DNA of 64,000 bases from Cladocopium goreaui (Eukaryota; Sar; Dinophyceae; Suessiales; Symbiodiniaceae), in contig CAMXCT020002680.1 of the NCBI GenBank assembly GCA_947184155.2, forward strand, positions 372,001-436,000, written 5' to 3'. Made by a program: the position numbers and the translations under genes. The notes below the pieces were generated by a model, which saw only the letters and a program-made list of their open reading frames with translations, was not told the DNA's origin and made no database searches. Shown here in pieces: positions 10,179 to 22,900 of this stretch; within the stretch, counting starts at the first letter, position 1, and each line of letters opens with the position of its first letter.

Positions 10179-11047
10179 CTGCAGACTCGGCTGAATCCAG
10201 ATGACAGGTTTTATTATTATCAGTATAATTGTATTGATGACTATTATCATTGTTATACTCCCATCATGATTATGATTATCATGATGATTTTTATTGGGAA
10301 TAATGGTATCATAACATAACATATCTATTAACAGCTAAAAATATGATAACTAGGACATATACTTTTGAGAACCATTGAAACTTGCTTGGCTTATGCGTTA
10401 AAAATCCCCTTGTTGAGCCCATTATCGGGGATACGTTTAACACGTTTAACCATCAAATAGTTAGGTGTTAAATGAGAATACGTTTTTGATGTGGGATCAT
10501 CAGAATAATCATAACTACAGTACAAATTACACATAATTTACAAAGCCCAACTCTACCAGGAACGCTGTAGCGAAAATAAGGGAACCCATCTTCACCAACA
10601 TCTTCCCACCTGATCTCCGAGGACATCTTCAGCGCCTTAGCCAAGAACGGAAGTTTATGAAAATGGCGAGGGAAAAACTTGACTGTTTCTGAAGTTTTAC
10701 CGCAAATAGTTGATCATGTTTTAACTCCATAATGGCAAATGTGTTTTTTTTGAACTGCAAAAATTTGGCAAAGATGATAATGTAACATTGATGATAACAT
10801 GTTATACTATATACTAATATCATTCTAGCATATCTTATATCTACATGTGCAAATATATATATGAGTACACATAGATTGCATCCCAATATTATCGTAGTAT
10901 GTGTGCATCCCCTTATATTTTGGTATATATACAGGATGTATATTATTATATATATATACATATACATATACACATTATGACATGGATGATAGATTGGCAA
11001 ATCCACCTATTCCATGGTCTTTATCCATGGTGATGTGACGACATCAC

Positions 11048-11137
11048 CCTTGCCACCACTTGTCGCACCTGGGGCCAGTCTTCTCGCAGCAAGTGGCGGT
11101 AGAAAAGACTCTCGTAGGCCACAACACGATCTGCACG
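11048..11137 (-). CDS. Candidate exon, unknown product
   Basis: A 90 bp, GC-richer block between acceptor CCCCGCAG and donor AGG|GTGATG. It reads RVVAYESLFYRHLLREDWPQ followed by VRQVVARV, an amphipathic helical segment. Not recognised; probably belongs with the neighbouring minus-strand exons. Confidence 0.55.
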
Positions 11138-12034
11138 CTGCGGGGCTCTCGTAGCATCACAACACGACAGGAATGATTGGGTGATTGGGTTTCTAACCCG
11201 TTTTGACGTAGCTTCTCAGAATTGAACTTCCTAGGACCTCCATTGATACACTTCTTTGCACCTTCAGGGGTATTTGTCGGAGGCTCTAGATTTATAGAAG
11301 CTATGGAAATGGTAATGTCAACCATCAAAGCAGGGAAACTATTCAGAATATCTCAGAGCATTGGTTGCTTGGAAACTACTCAGGCAATCTCAGAGTACTG
11401 GCTTCTTAAAGCCTCCTTCATCCAGCTCGCGACAAAGACTCGCACTCAAGGAATAGAAGCAAGGTTCCTCCATTCCTTGTTTGCATAGAACGTTGCATCT
11501 GACTCTCCATATAAAAGTAATTCCCGGTCTATGTGCAAACGAAATTCCCGTCTAGGATAGTCCAAAATAATTCGATGGGTTCATATCATCTATTTATATC
11601 ACTATTTGAGGGTCAAAATAACTCATGTAATACATGTTTACAGACGTTTCAGTTGAATTTCAGCAAACCTTCATCATCACCACCATGTCTATCATTATAT
11701 TGTGATTAGTATTATATCATTACTATATATTACTATTATTACTACTATCCCCACTTCAGTATTTCTATCATAAGTTCTATCGTCAGCATTGTGCTATTTT
11801 TATCTTATCATGCTACTATGTAAATATATCTATGATACTTTCTACGTCTATCATCATGTCTCTCTTCTTACTGGTACATTTCTACTATTACTATGTCTAT
11901 CATAATGTTATTACCCACAGACGCCGTGTGCTGCCCAGACATTAACATTGAGAATGTCGTGCTGTCGAATATAATAGGAAATTGCAGAAAATACTGCGTA
12001 TACGCAGTGTTTGGATTCAAAGTTTCAGAGCCTA

Positions 12035-12118
12035 GGTTTTAGGGTTTAGGGTTTTAGGGTTTGGGGTTTTAGGGTTTTACGGTTGAGGATGGTTTAGGGT
12101 TTTTTAGGGTTTAGGGTT
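12035..12118. repeat. Interstitial telomere-like repeats (TTTAGGG)n
   Basis: Contains TTTTAGGGTTTAGGGTTTT and degenerate variants (TTTTAGGG, TTTGGGG, TTTTTTAGGG) over ~80 bp. TTTAGGG is the plant-type telomere repeat also reported in dinoflagellates. Here it is internal, in an AT-rich, gene-poor stretch. Confidence 0.8.
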
Positions 12119-12625
12119 AAACATGTTTAGCGAACATGCTTAAACGCCATTTGAGCCTTCCGGGCACACAGCGCCTGGCCATATTATTATGATGGTAGAA
12201 AATTCTATGCTATCGTCACCATTAATGAAATAAATTAATTATATTATCAAAATAATATTATCATCATTTTTCCAAACATGCTAGACGTGGGCTCTGAATC
12301 CGAATTCGAAACACAGCAGGAGCCATGCCTTTTCCTGTGATGTTACCACTTGATTCTTGGAAAAAGGTGATTCAGTAAACAGGAAATTAATAATTCGACC
12401 ATTGGTAATTCCACTACTGGAAATTATTAATTCCTCTTATATATATAGTCTTATAGCAATTACTCCATAAAAGCAGAAAGTAACATAATTGCCTCATAGT
12501 TGGAATCTCCACTAGTGATGTAATTACTCCACTTATATAATCTTTATATATAATCTCATAGTTGGAACATGGTCGAAATATGTCGTTAAATGACCATCAC
12601 CTCACTTCACTGAATCCCCAGCGAC

Positions 12626-12668
12626 CTGCAGAGTTGCTACTCATCGCCAGGCGTGGCAAATAGAAGTC
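12626..12668 (-). CDS. Candidate small exon
   Basis: 43 bp between acceptor CGGAAAG and donor CTGCAG|GTCGCT, reading DFYLPRLAMSSNSA. It joins in phase with the exon at 13883-13943. Short, so evidence is limited. Confidence 0.4.
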
Positions 12669-13718
12669 CTTTCCGAGAAAAAACACGGAGATTCCATGGA
12701 GATTTTTGAGATTTCATGGGGATTGTGTACATGTTTTTTAACCACTAAACCATGGGGGTTAAAACACTCAAAGTTGGGATTTAGTCATTAAACATGAGGA
12801 ATCATGAGGATATCATGGGGATTTCTAGATGGCAAAAAGAGCTTATTTTTGCGGGTTTCCGTCGCAACAGATGTTTCCGTCCGGTTGTGATTACATTACA
12901 TCAAGATTCCCCATTACTGTTGATCAATGAGTATAAATCTCTTGTTTGAAGGAAGAGAATGGGTTCAAGATTTAATTAGCACCAAATCTTGTTTCAATCT
13001 TTCATCATCCTTGTTTGAATCCTCATTTTTCTAGATGGTCGAAAATTTATACCGTGAATATCAATACAAATCTCTGTAAATCACTTTAGACACCAGAGTT
13101 CGTGAACGATCCTAAACAGAAGATGGGAGCTAGACGGAGCGTTCGTAACTTTTTTTTGCCAGGCAAGATGCGAAAGTGAACCTGGAGGAAGGGGGGCAAG
13201 GCGGAATGCGTGAATAGGAGTGTTGTAACTTAGTAGGACTCGCGGACTCGAGTGAGTGATTCGTTCGGAGTAACTTGGGCGGAATCAGTGTGGAGTGAGT
13301 TGGGCAGCGAAGTTGCTTGAATCAAGGTATAGGTGGATAGGGAGAGGTGGGGTTGGCGTTGAAAATCGCACCGCAATGGCAATTTGTAGGCTTCATCCCA
13401 TGCTAAAGAAACTCCAGCCCTGGTTACTGCTAGCTTTCGTGACTACAAAAAACAACGCAGCACACCATTTTAGTATCCGATGGTAATCCTATAATTATAA
13501 TGAGAATATGATCGATCATTATCCTCAATATCAATTGTGACCATTAATTGTATATGTGTTTTATCATTGTAACTATAATGAATTATTATCCGTATATAAT
13601 GATAATAGTGTAACGATATTATATATATATTATCTCTATAGCTTGAATAGTTAGGACGATCATATCATTATCATCAAAAAAAATTGGGATACCAATTTGG
13701 ATGGTTAATGATATCATT

Positions 13719-13826
13719 TACCCTCTGGTAATTTGTTGCATAGCTATGGAAAATCACCATTTTTAATGGGAAAATCCACTATAAATGGTCATTTTCAATA
13801 GCTATGCAACAAATTACCAGAGAGTA
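13719..13826. mobile_element. Family-1 inverted-repeat element
   Basis: Ends TACCCTCTGGTAATTTGTTGC and AAC AAATTACCAGAGAGTA form a long hairpin, with the conserved core AAAATCACCATTTTTAATGGG. Lies in a presumptive intron. Confidence 0.85.
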
Positions 13827-13882
13827 GTCTCTATTATACGTAATATTTCATGGTTATTGGGATGATCCTCGCCCCACGTCAC

Positions 13883-13943
13883 AAAATCCCCGTCCAAAAT
13901 CTTCAGGTTCTCTTCAGGTGAACCGCTGTCCACAGGCAGGCCC
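13883..13943 (-). CDS. Candidate exon, unknown product
   Basis: Minus-strand segment after acceptor TGACCAG, ending at donor TTTT|GTGACG. It reads GLPVDSGSPEENLKILDGDF with no stop; phase 0 at its 3' end matches the next exon at 12626-12668. Confidence 0.5.
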
Positions 13944-14372
13944 CTGGTCAGATGATGTTCCCATGAATTTACAATGACCGGGACCTGGTGTGTAAATATG
14001 TTGGTATTATTGAAATCTGATATGTATATATATATATATATGTACTACATATATATATGTATATATACAATATCTATATATATATGTATACAATATATAC
14101 ACAGTGTATACACATATAAGTATATGTGTATGTATGTCTATGTATATGTCCATGTATTGTATATGGATGTTGTACAGTATGTACCAGTACCTATGTCTAT
14201 TTATTGGATACGTGATGGGATGAACATAAATGGCCTTATTGGATAAACCCATGAAAAACACACATAAACACATTAGATGTGGATGGTTCATCCGATCATA
14301 TATCAAATATCTCGCATAAACCCAATCATTTTATATCGTTTTCACCTTTTGTTACACTGAAAAAAACCCAAC

Positions 14373-14452
14373 CTGTCGCGTTCTCCCAGGCGTTCTGCAC
14401 CCGTGAGTCACGCCTCGGGAGATCAATGCCTTGATGCACCTCACGTGACGAT
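14373..14452 (-). CDS. Candidate exon, frame ambiguous
   Basis: 80 bp between acceptor ATCCCCAG and donor GACAG|GTTGGG. Two frames are open: one reads EVHQGIDLPRRDSRVQ, the other CIKALISRGVTHGC. The phase of its neighbours does not decide between them. Confidence 0.4.
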
Positions 14453-15744
14453 CTGGGGATCTTGTCGTCTCATTGGGGATGCGCGGCCCATGAAAAATGC
14501 GGCTGGCCAAATGGTAAAGTCACAATGGAGATATCATGGGATATCAATGGGTTCAGCCCCAACCCTGCCATCATGTTTGGGCTTAGGGTCGAATCTTAGC
14601 AATCTATCATGATGGTCACCGAAATGGAAAAATGGGTCGGTTGAATCCCCCAAGATCTTGTCAGACAAGAGCCGTTTTCAACATAGAGAATCCTCCTTCA
14701 AAGTCATTGTTGCTATTTTCATAGTAGTATGTTGTGTCTATCATATATCTGAAGTATGACTGAATGTATTGTCTCTATCATATATCTGAATTGTCATACA
14801 CAATCCATCTTCTGTAATGTCTAAATGGAATTTATGGGACGGGAGTATTTGGGATTACAATTCTCAATTTCGATTTGCCCAGACACGAGGTTTGCCACAA
14901 ATATGGGCAGTTCATATTAGGGGATGACGATCATCAACCATGACATGCTGGGGTTTATCTCATGCCTTGCACAAACCCTGTGGACGTGATTTATGGTATC
15001 AAACCAGATGTTTGTCTCAACAACTCTTTTCATACAATTTTCACCATCCGTCTCAAAAGAATCAAAGAGAAATGGAAGTTCGGTCTGCCGAATGACCATC
15101 CAAAATCAAATTGATTGATTAATAGAAATTCATAAGAAGATTTCCCTGATACTGATCTTATCCAATACCAAATTTTGGACCGCGGAAGCCCTGCCTCGAA
15201 TACTTCGTCAACGTCTACCCTGACAGGGAGATACACCCCAGCCCTGAAACCAACCCTAAAGATGCTCCGATCTGGGAACAAATCATGTTGAAAACATATG
15301 GCTGTCTGAAAATGGTTTGGTACCCTTCAAAATTGCCAATGAATGAGGAAAATAATGATCAACCATCAAATTTTGCGATATTTCCTAAATGTTCAGATGA
15401 ACCCAAAAAAAGACACAGATCCCACTAAATCCCGTTGAATCCCACTAGATCTCTACTGTTGATGGTTGATCCTCCCTCGCAGCCTTTCCAGACTTTCCAG
15501 ACTTTCCAGCTTTGCCTTGGCTGAAGGAGGTCAAAGAAACTCAAGTGGATTTTGTCATTATATTATGTATATTATATATATATATACATCAAATTGTATG
15601 TATATAGATACATACAATATAAAATGAAATATAATGAGAGGTTTCTTTGTAGCTATTGTTTATTATTATATTACATCCTATCTTATATTCCAAATCCAAA
15701 CTTAGGTGGTATCCCTATCCCGGAAACTGACACAGGACCCGCTC

Positions 15745-15809
15745 AGGTTGGGGCCGATGATCTGGCAGGTGTCGGAATTGCAGCCATTGCCCCCTTGCTC
15801 CTGGCAGAT
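15745..15809 (-). CDS. Candidate exon downstream of the Ulp1-like gene
   Basis: Follows acceptor AGTCCACAG. The frame that continues the Ulp1-like exon at 16831-16925 reads SARSKGAMAAIPTPARS and needs a GA donor before an in-frame TGA. Another frame reads CQEQGGNGCNSDTC, Cys-rich and EGF-like in spacing. I cannot tell which is used. Confidence 0.35.
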
Positions 15810-16369
15810 CTGTGGACTATGGTGGATCCTATTGATCTATTGGATCATACTGTGGGTAAAGCAATAGAATCCACCACAATGACTTACCGTTTTGACGGGA
15901 TTAAAACCATCAAAAAATATATATATATATATACATATCGTTTCAAATGGGAGTTACCCGATCAAACGTGTCAAACGTGGCAAGCTGGGAACTCCCTGAA
16001 GTAATATTTCAGGTTTAGTTCGCTGGGAAAATCATCCAGCTAAATCGATCTAAATGGTGCATTTTCCAGCAAACCATGTTTGAGTACCGGAGTGTATGAA
16101 TACCAACAATGAGGTGTATTATACCAACCATGACATATATCTGGGTAAATTCCAATAACCTGATTTTTTTGGCTCCAGATAGGGAAAGTTCCCTATACAT
16201 TCATCATCATTCCAGAGAGGGAGAACAGTGAGGCTTATAAAACAACTGAGATCTTCCCATATCCTGATCATTCGGAGTTTGTCCAGAATTCCAGGGAATA
16301 CCTCGATTTTTTCCATGACAGTCACTAAGTCACTAGGATCAAGAATGATAAATCATAGGATAAAAGTGG

Positions 16370-16473
16370 TACCCTCTGGTGAACTAACATAGCAATTGAA
16401 AATGGCCATTTATAGTGGATTTTCCTATTAAAAATGGTGATTTTCCATTGCTATGTTAGTTCACCAGAGGGTA
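16370..16473. mobile_element. Family-1 inverted-repeat element
   Basis: Perfect-looking ends TACCCTCTGGTGAACTAACA and ATGTTAGTTCACCAGAGGGTA around a central AAAATGG/CCATTT hairpin. A decayed relative begins near 16541. Confidence 0.9.
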
Positions 16474-16830
16474 CACCATTCTTGCACAGATATCATATGA
16501 ATCAAACCTGAGGTGGATGATCAATGATATACAGTGATACCCTCTGATCAAAACGGGCCTGGAAAATCGACAATTTCTAGTGGTTGTTCCCATGTAAATT
16601 TCCCATTGCCACGTTTGATGACCGGTTGCCTTTCAGCTCTAGGACACTAGGATCATGCCACCATATATATATATATATACATACACATATAATGTTATAT
16701 AATGTTATATACCCATATTCCATACATGTGTTGGCTATATATACCCATATATATATACACACACATATAATCCATTGTACAATCCATTTATGTTGCTTCA
16801 ACTTCTCCGCCCTTCCTAGCTTTCCGGCAC

Positions 16831-16925
16831 CTGGGATCTGCATCCGCCACCAGCCGCGCACCCAGCTTCTGCCAGCGCTGCCGCAGGGACCGCGACACCG
16901 GGGCAATCAGCTGAGGGGGCGAAGC
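16831..16925 (-). CDS. Ulp1-like gene, exon after the catalytic core
   Basis: Acceptor AACACCGCAG, donor CCCAG|GTGCCG. Reads ASPPQLIAPVSRSLRQRW then a charged helix. Joins in phase 0 after the GC-donor exon at 17434-17491. A C-terminal helical extension of the protease domain. Confidence 0.6.
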
Positions 16926-19900
16926 CTGCGGTGTTGTGAAACGGAAAATCTGTCGGAAACCCATGGAAACCCATGGAAAATATGGGAAAATGTACATGGG
17001 AAACCCAAGGGAAAATGTGTCGGAAACCCGTGGAAACCCATGGATTTGATCAGGGATTTCACTGATTGGACCAGAGATTTTACGATTCTCCCGAAGTTCG
17101 GTTTTAAGTGCTTTTTCCTCCGATTCTGGAAGAAAATCATGTAGAGTCTGGAGTTGCCTTGTCATCCTCAAGTTGGTGTACAGTAATTCTATACATATAT
17201 ATATATATGTACATATGTATATATGTATATATATATATATATACATATGTGTATTGTATGTTTCTAAATATCTATATGTACATATATATATATATATATC
17301 ATTTGTATATGCACAATATGTATGATATACATACATATAAATATATATATACACATATTATAATGCCTTAATATAACAATTTTAAGGACGCACCATCCAG
17401 CCAGCATCTGGTTGGAAAATCTCTGGATCCCGCCTGATGGGTACAGAGATGTTCCAGCAATCGAGGATTGTCCAGCAAGCGACGAGCATACCTGGTCTCC
17501 ATGGCTTTGGGGCCTCCAAAAGGGACCCAAAATTCTGGCAGTTTGGTGTCTAAAAAACGGGGGACAAAAACCACCAAGTGATGGCAATTTCAATGTATTT
17601 GGAGAAGGAAAAACCAATGATAAACCAATAGATTTAGGAGTATCCCACTTCCAGAGAAAGCTGGAAGTGGGAAATATGACATGCAACCATGTTCCAGACA
17701 TACTAACACGTGAGAATAGGACATATCACCTTTCAGAAAAGCATCATTGGCTACTCTTGGAGGATGTGCAATTCATTCCGATTCCTTCTCATCAAATGGC
17801 GGAAAATCAGCAGGCATGGTAGCTGTAGAGTGGGCAGCGGGCAAAGTCAACCCACATGTTACAAGCAGACTTCATCAATCAACATGGACATATCCATTGG
17901 ATACTTCCTCCCACAGTTCGTTGTCAAAACAATCTTTCGCAACCAACGTCGAGGGTTGAGTTTCACAACTCAAATCTAAGGATTCACCGGTACAAAGTTT
18001 CACCTAAACCCAAAAGCAATAGCCCCCAACCCCAACATCATTCAAAACCATATTCAAAACCATAAAAAACCCGCGGTTTCCGGTAGTTGTCTCAGATGTT
18101 TGGCCTTCGCGCCCCGCTTGATGCCCAGAAATCTCAGGATCCTACTCCAAGACATAGATGCCACAGTCAGTCATGTTCGTCTGGTCGCAGACCGTCAGAA
18201 AACCGTGGGAAGTTGGCCAAATCCACGGCTTTTTCTCTCAATTTTCCAGGGGCTAAAGATGCGAAACGATGCTGTTGAATGTCCAATGATTTTCTGACCA
18301 CATGACGATTATGTGCGATGTTTGTGAGTGAAATTTGAATCTCGTCTCATTGAATCACCATCATTGATCTCACCACTTGGCTTTGTCTGGAAATAGGGTA
18401 TCCATGAATTCATTGGTAAATCATAATCTTCCCTATATAAATTGTTACTTAAGCGTTATACACAATTTTCAGACACTCCTTATTTTGATCCATCCTTTCA
18501 AGTCTTGCAAGTCGAGCAGTGTTCAAAACACGAACGGTCGTCCCTTCGTACTGTTTGTTTAATGGGATTTTTCCAGTTCATGGATTCTGACAATCATAAA
18601 AGGATTACAAAAGGTAGGCAAAAAACCAACTAATCATCGACCATTATGTATCAACTAGATTTCCCCCTATGTTTTTTCATGGTTGAACCCCCGTTGACCC
18701 CAGAAATTCATGGTGCGTTCCATCCTGCCAGCTGGTGCGCCTGCTGAGGTACTTCCAGTGAGATCCCTTGGATGAGATCTGCACAGTAGTTGGTGTCCGT
18801 GCCCGCGAAGCCTTGTGGCATGCCATGTTTCGGTCTTTTTCTAATTAGCCTCTGGTGATTTAATGGGATTTTATCGTGATTTAATGGGATTTTATTGTGA
18901 TTTAATGGGATTTTATGGTGATTCAATGGGATTTTATGGTGATTTAATGGGATTTTATGGTGATTCAATGGGATTTTATGGTGATTCAATGGGATTTTAT
19001 GGTGATTCAATGGGATATTAATGGGATATTAATGGGATATACCCTCTGGTTATGACTAACATAGCCATGGAAAATCCCGTATAAATCGAGGTTTTAATGG
19101 GAAAATCATCTATAGGTTGCCATGGTATAGATGGCCCTAATCGAAATAGATGGTTTACCTAGCTATAAAATGGGTGGATTTTCCATGGCTATGTTAGTCA
19201 TAACCAGATGGTAAGGGGTATCGATAACACCATGGTGTAAACATCTAAGTTATTTCGATGAAGTGTTGACGATGGTGTAAGCATGATAATAAGTTCCATA
19301 AGTTGGGATATAGCCCCTAGAACTTACAACGATGGGTATAGCTATACCCAATTATGAACCACATGAGTTACATGGAGCACATAGGGTTACATGAGTCGTG
19401 TAGGGTTTTGAAGGGAAACTGCGTGGTTTTATCAGTCTATGGGCTATAGAAAAACGTCAAACCAGGATGAGATTATATAAACCTTGGTTGATTAATTACG
19501 GGCTACCGCCCAAACAGTGACAATTACTACAAAATGCTACCACCCCAAGGATCAACAGTCTAGGGTTTATTAATCAGGATACGGGGGAATGGTCATCCAT
19601 CGCATGCCATCGGAATCCTGAGAAAACAGTGGGTATAGTGGGATAGTAAGTAACCACTGTTTGAGTTTAGAAACCATCTTTTGACCATGACACACTTGGG
19701 GGGGCATCGCAGTTAGTCAGGGGTAACATGTATACATATTTATATATATAATATAATATAACATGGTGTAACCCAGTCATGTATAGATGATTGTCACTTA
19801 GCACATGGGCTATGACTTGCTCTGACAGGTCTTGTTTTCATCACCAAACGCCATGGGCATGGGACAGTGAATGCATGTTAGTGCTAAATAGACGTTCAGT

Positions 19901-22900
19901 GTAGAAAGATCTTTTTTTCGAAATCAAATAAACAACCCAAAGAGCACTACCGAAAGCCCTCTCTCATCCGTGCGACTTTATGTTGGTTGATATTCGCTCC
20001 CATACTGGAGAAAAAAAAACATCACCAATGGACACCAATGGTTTGTACTTCGTACAGCCCAATAAAACCGTCAACCACGCATTGCTGTATCAGGATTTGG
20101 GTACCTCATGGGTACCTCATGACGATATGCAACGATAAGGTGAGCTGATAGGCCCTCCAGGGCCCCACGCAGGTCTGCCACTCATGCTTCAAGTACTCCT
20201 TGCGCCGCAACGCTATCCCCGGAGCTTCATCTAACTTGATCTCAACGTCATCTGCCGATTAGTCAAATTGCTTGCTGGAAGTAGGTTGTCTTTGCATGTC
20301 CTTGCGACCTTACACGATCAATCCGTCTATATATATATTATATACATATCACCCCTTCGTCATCCCATGTCATTTTCAACTTCAAGGGATTGGTTTGAGC
20401 GAAAATTAGAGGAAACACAAATATGTCATTGGAAAAGCCTTGGATCCCTTGGCTTGTAGATTTTCCCAACAAACCAAACAACATTGACTGCTGACTGCTG
20501 ACCCACCCACCCGCCCACCGTGAAAAACCGGTCCTGCAGGAGCTTCAGTGCTTTCTCTTGACGCTGCTTGGCCCCCGCCGCTTGCTGCTGCAACGCCTTC
20601 GAAGATGCTCCGTAGCCAGGGATCTTATTGAACACCCCGATGGTTAAAGGATGTTTATGGTCCCAAATATGACCACCCCCCCTGTGAAAATATGCATTCG
20701 GGATTCTACCCATTTCACAGATGGAGAAAATCCTCTCTAGATGTGACATGGATACGTCGTGACGTCATTTTCCCTGAATGGATGATTACCCTCTGGTAGT
20801 GACTAACATAGCGAACTGGAAAATCACCGATTTTCAATAGCTTTTTCTATGTTTACCAGAGGGTAGTCATCCCTATTTGATGATGTGATGCTGACTTACT
20901 TGTATAGAAACAAATTGTCCAAATTTGTCCACTAAAAAAGATCCAACCTCTCAAGAATGGGAATCCCACTTCTATCCATTTATATCCATTTATTAACCAA
21001 TGAATATCATCCCACTGTTGATGGAAAAACCCAGCTACCCTCCAGCTCAGTAAACTAACATAATATATCATAATATCATAATTATGGGACAATGGCCCAA
21101 TTTTACTTCGAAAAAAAATCACTTCGCAAACTGTAAAAATCATTACCAGGTTACCAGATGGTATACGTATCCCTTGTATAAAATCATTACCAGGTTACCA
21201 GATGGTATACGTATCCCTTATATTCCCCCCCCAAAAAAAAAAACGATGAAATCCCAGCATTTTGCATGGTGAATGCCACATCACCGTCACCTGCAGATCG
21301 TAAGGCTCCTTGGCGCTGTGAAGCACTTCAAGCCTGTCACTGTCTCAGTGACATTCAGTGACCAGGAGCCCCGCCCGGAAGTGGAAAATGACCATCCGAA
21401 ACGTGGTTGTTTTTCTAGGGCTTTGCTGAATACACTTCCGGGGTTTCTGTGATTTTGTTTGGATTGTTTCACATCTAAGTCTAAGTCGGAGTATTGATAA
21501 TCACCCCAAGGATGGAAAGTAGGGAATACTTGACAAGCACCAATCAGCAGGACCCGCGGATCATTCAGATCACCACCATTGAAATGGTGTCACCACGACA
21601 AATCCACTTTGTGGAGGAACATGTCATGTTGAACCCCAAGATTATCTGATTAACATGCAGGAAAATCATGGAAAATCTCTATCATCACCTTCTAGGATTG
21701 CTATATAATATACCATTATACATCATTATACCATTGCAGTAGAACTACTTCCAAGCACCATTGCAGGCTTACAATGGAATACCCCCAAATACCACGGATT
21801 ACAATCATTCCCCGCACCCAAATGGGCCATTTTTATGTCGGAAAAAAAAATGTCTGGGAAAAACCATCATAGTTTATCCAAGTAGGAACAAATTGGTTAT
21901 TAAACATGTATACAATGCGATACCCTTACACTATCGTACACTTATACATTCTTATACCATCTTATTCACCAAGAATACGTGGCAACGCATTGGACACCGC
22001 ACCTGGGATCGAGTGAATCCAGGAAGGCAATGAAGGTTTGTCGGTTCGAGGGCGCTGGCAACTCCCCATTGCGCGCCACCATGCGAACCGGCGCCCACCT
22101 GAGATGTGCCCAGGGAAAGGGCTTGAAATGCAGTGGTTGAACTGGGCTACGCTCGTTTTGACGTGTGATTGGTTCCTGTCGGGTATGTGTGCTCAGTTGT
22201 AGGGTCTTTTGCAATTAGCAGTGGCAGATCGCAGGCTTTCAGATCTCGATAGCTGATACTGCATGTGCTATCCCCAGTCGTGGCCATTCCGCAGCTCAAA
22301 TCACCCTCAAGTCACACGTCTTTTTTGGGGGTGAATCGGCCTGCCCAAACAAGTTCCGTGCGAAGTCACCGCAGAGTCGTCACCGCAGAAGTCATCACTC
22401 TGAGTTCTGTGCGGATGAATGATCAAAGCCAGAAACCAGTGTTCCTGTACTGAATCATGGGCCGGAACCTTGGAAATCGACCGGTCGGGCTCGAACTTGC
22501 CAGGATTTCAATGCCAGGAAAAATGCTGCCCCCACACGGCCCGGCCGGGACAACATTGTGCAAGACAACATACATTGAACATCCTTGAACACAGGAATAC
22601 AAATGACCGGTACTTTAGACGCTCACAATGGATGGTTTACTCAGTTTACTGTTTGAAATCACCAAAGATCATCAAAGATCAAAGAATCTAAGGTCCCAAG
22701 GTCCAAATATTTTGCCCACCATTGACCCATGGGTATCTCATCACCCCCAAACATCTCTCTTTTCAAGCCATCCAGGATCAGACCAGGTCTCCGACAAAGA
22801 TCACGTCTTTGGAAAAAATGCCACTCCTGTCTTTCTGCCTCAGCCACCCATCAACGTTCCCTGCCTGGATCGGACAAGTTACCATCGCACCCAACTGGTT

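Noticed and set aside
18100..18297. Plus-strand frame reading RILLQDIDATVSHVRLVADR, and a minus-strand frame reading SRILRFLGIKRGAK after the DCGIYVLE exon
   Set aside because: The region is explained by the minus-strand DCGIYVL exon with a GT donor that joins in phase to YARRLL. The other readings lack matching splice sites or phase.
18708..19010. 100-codon frame with repeated NHHKIPL
   Set aside because: A 21 bp tandem repeat in an intron; only its last part overlaps a real exon.
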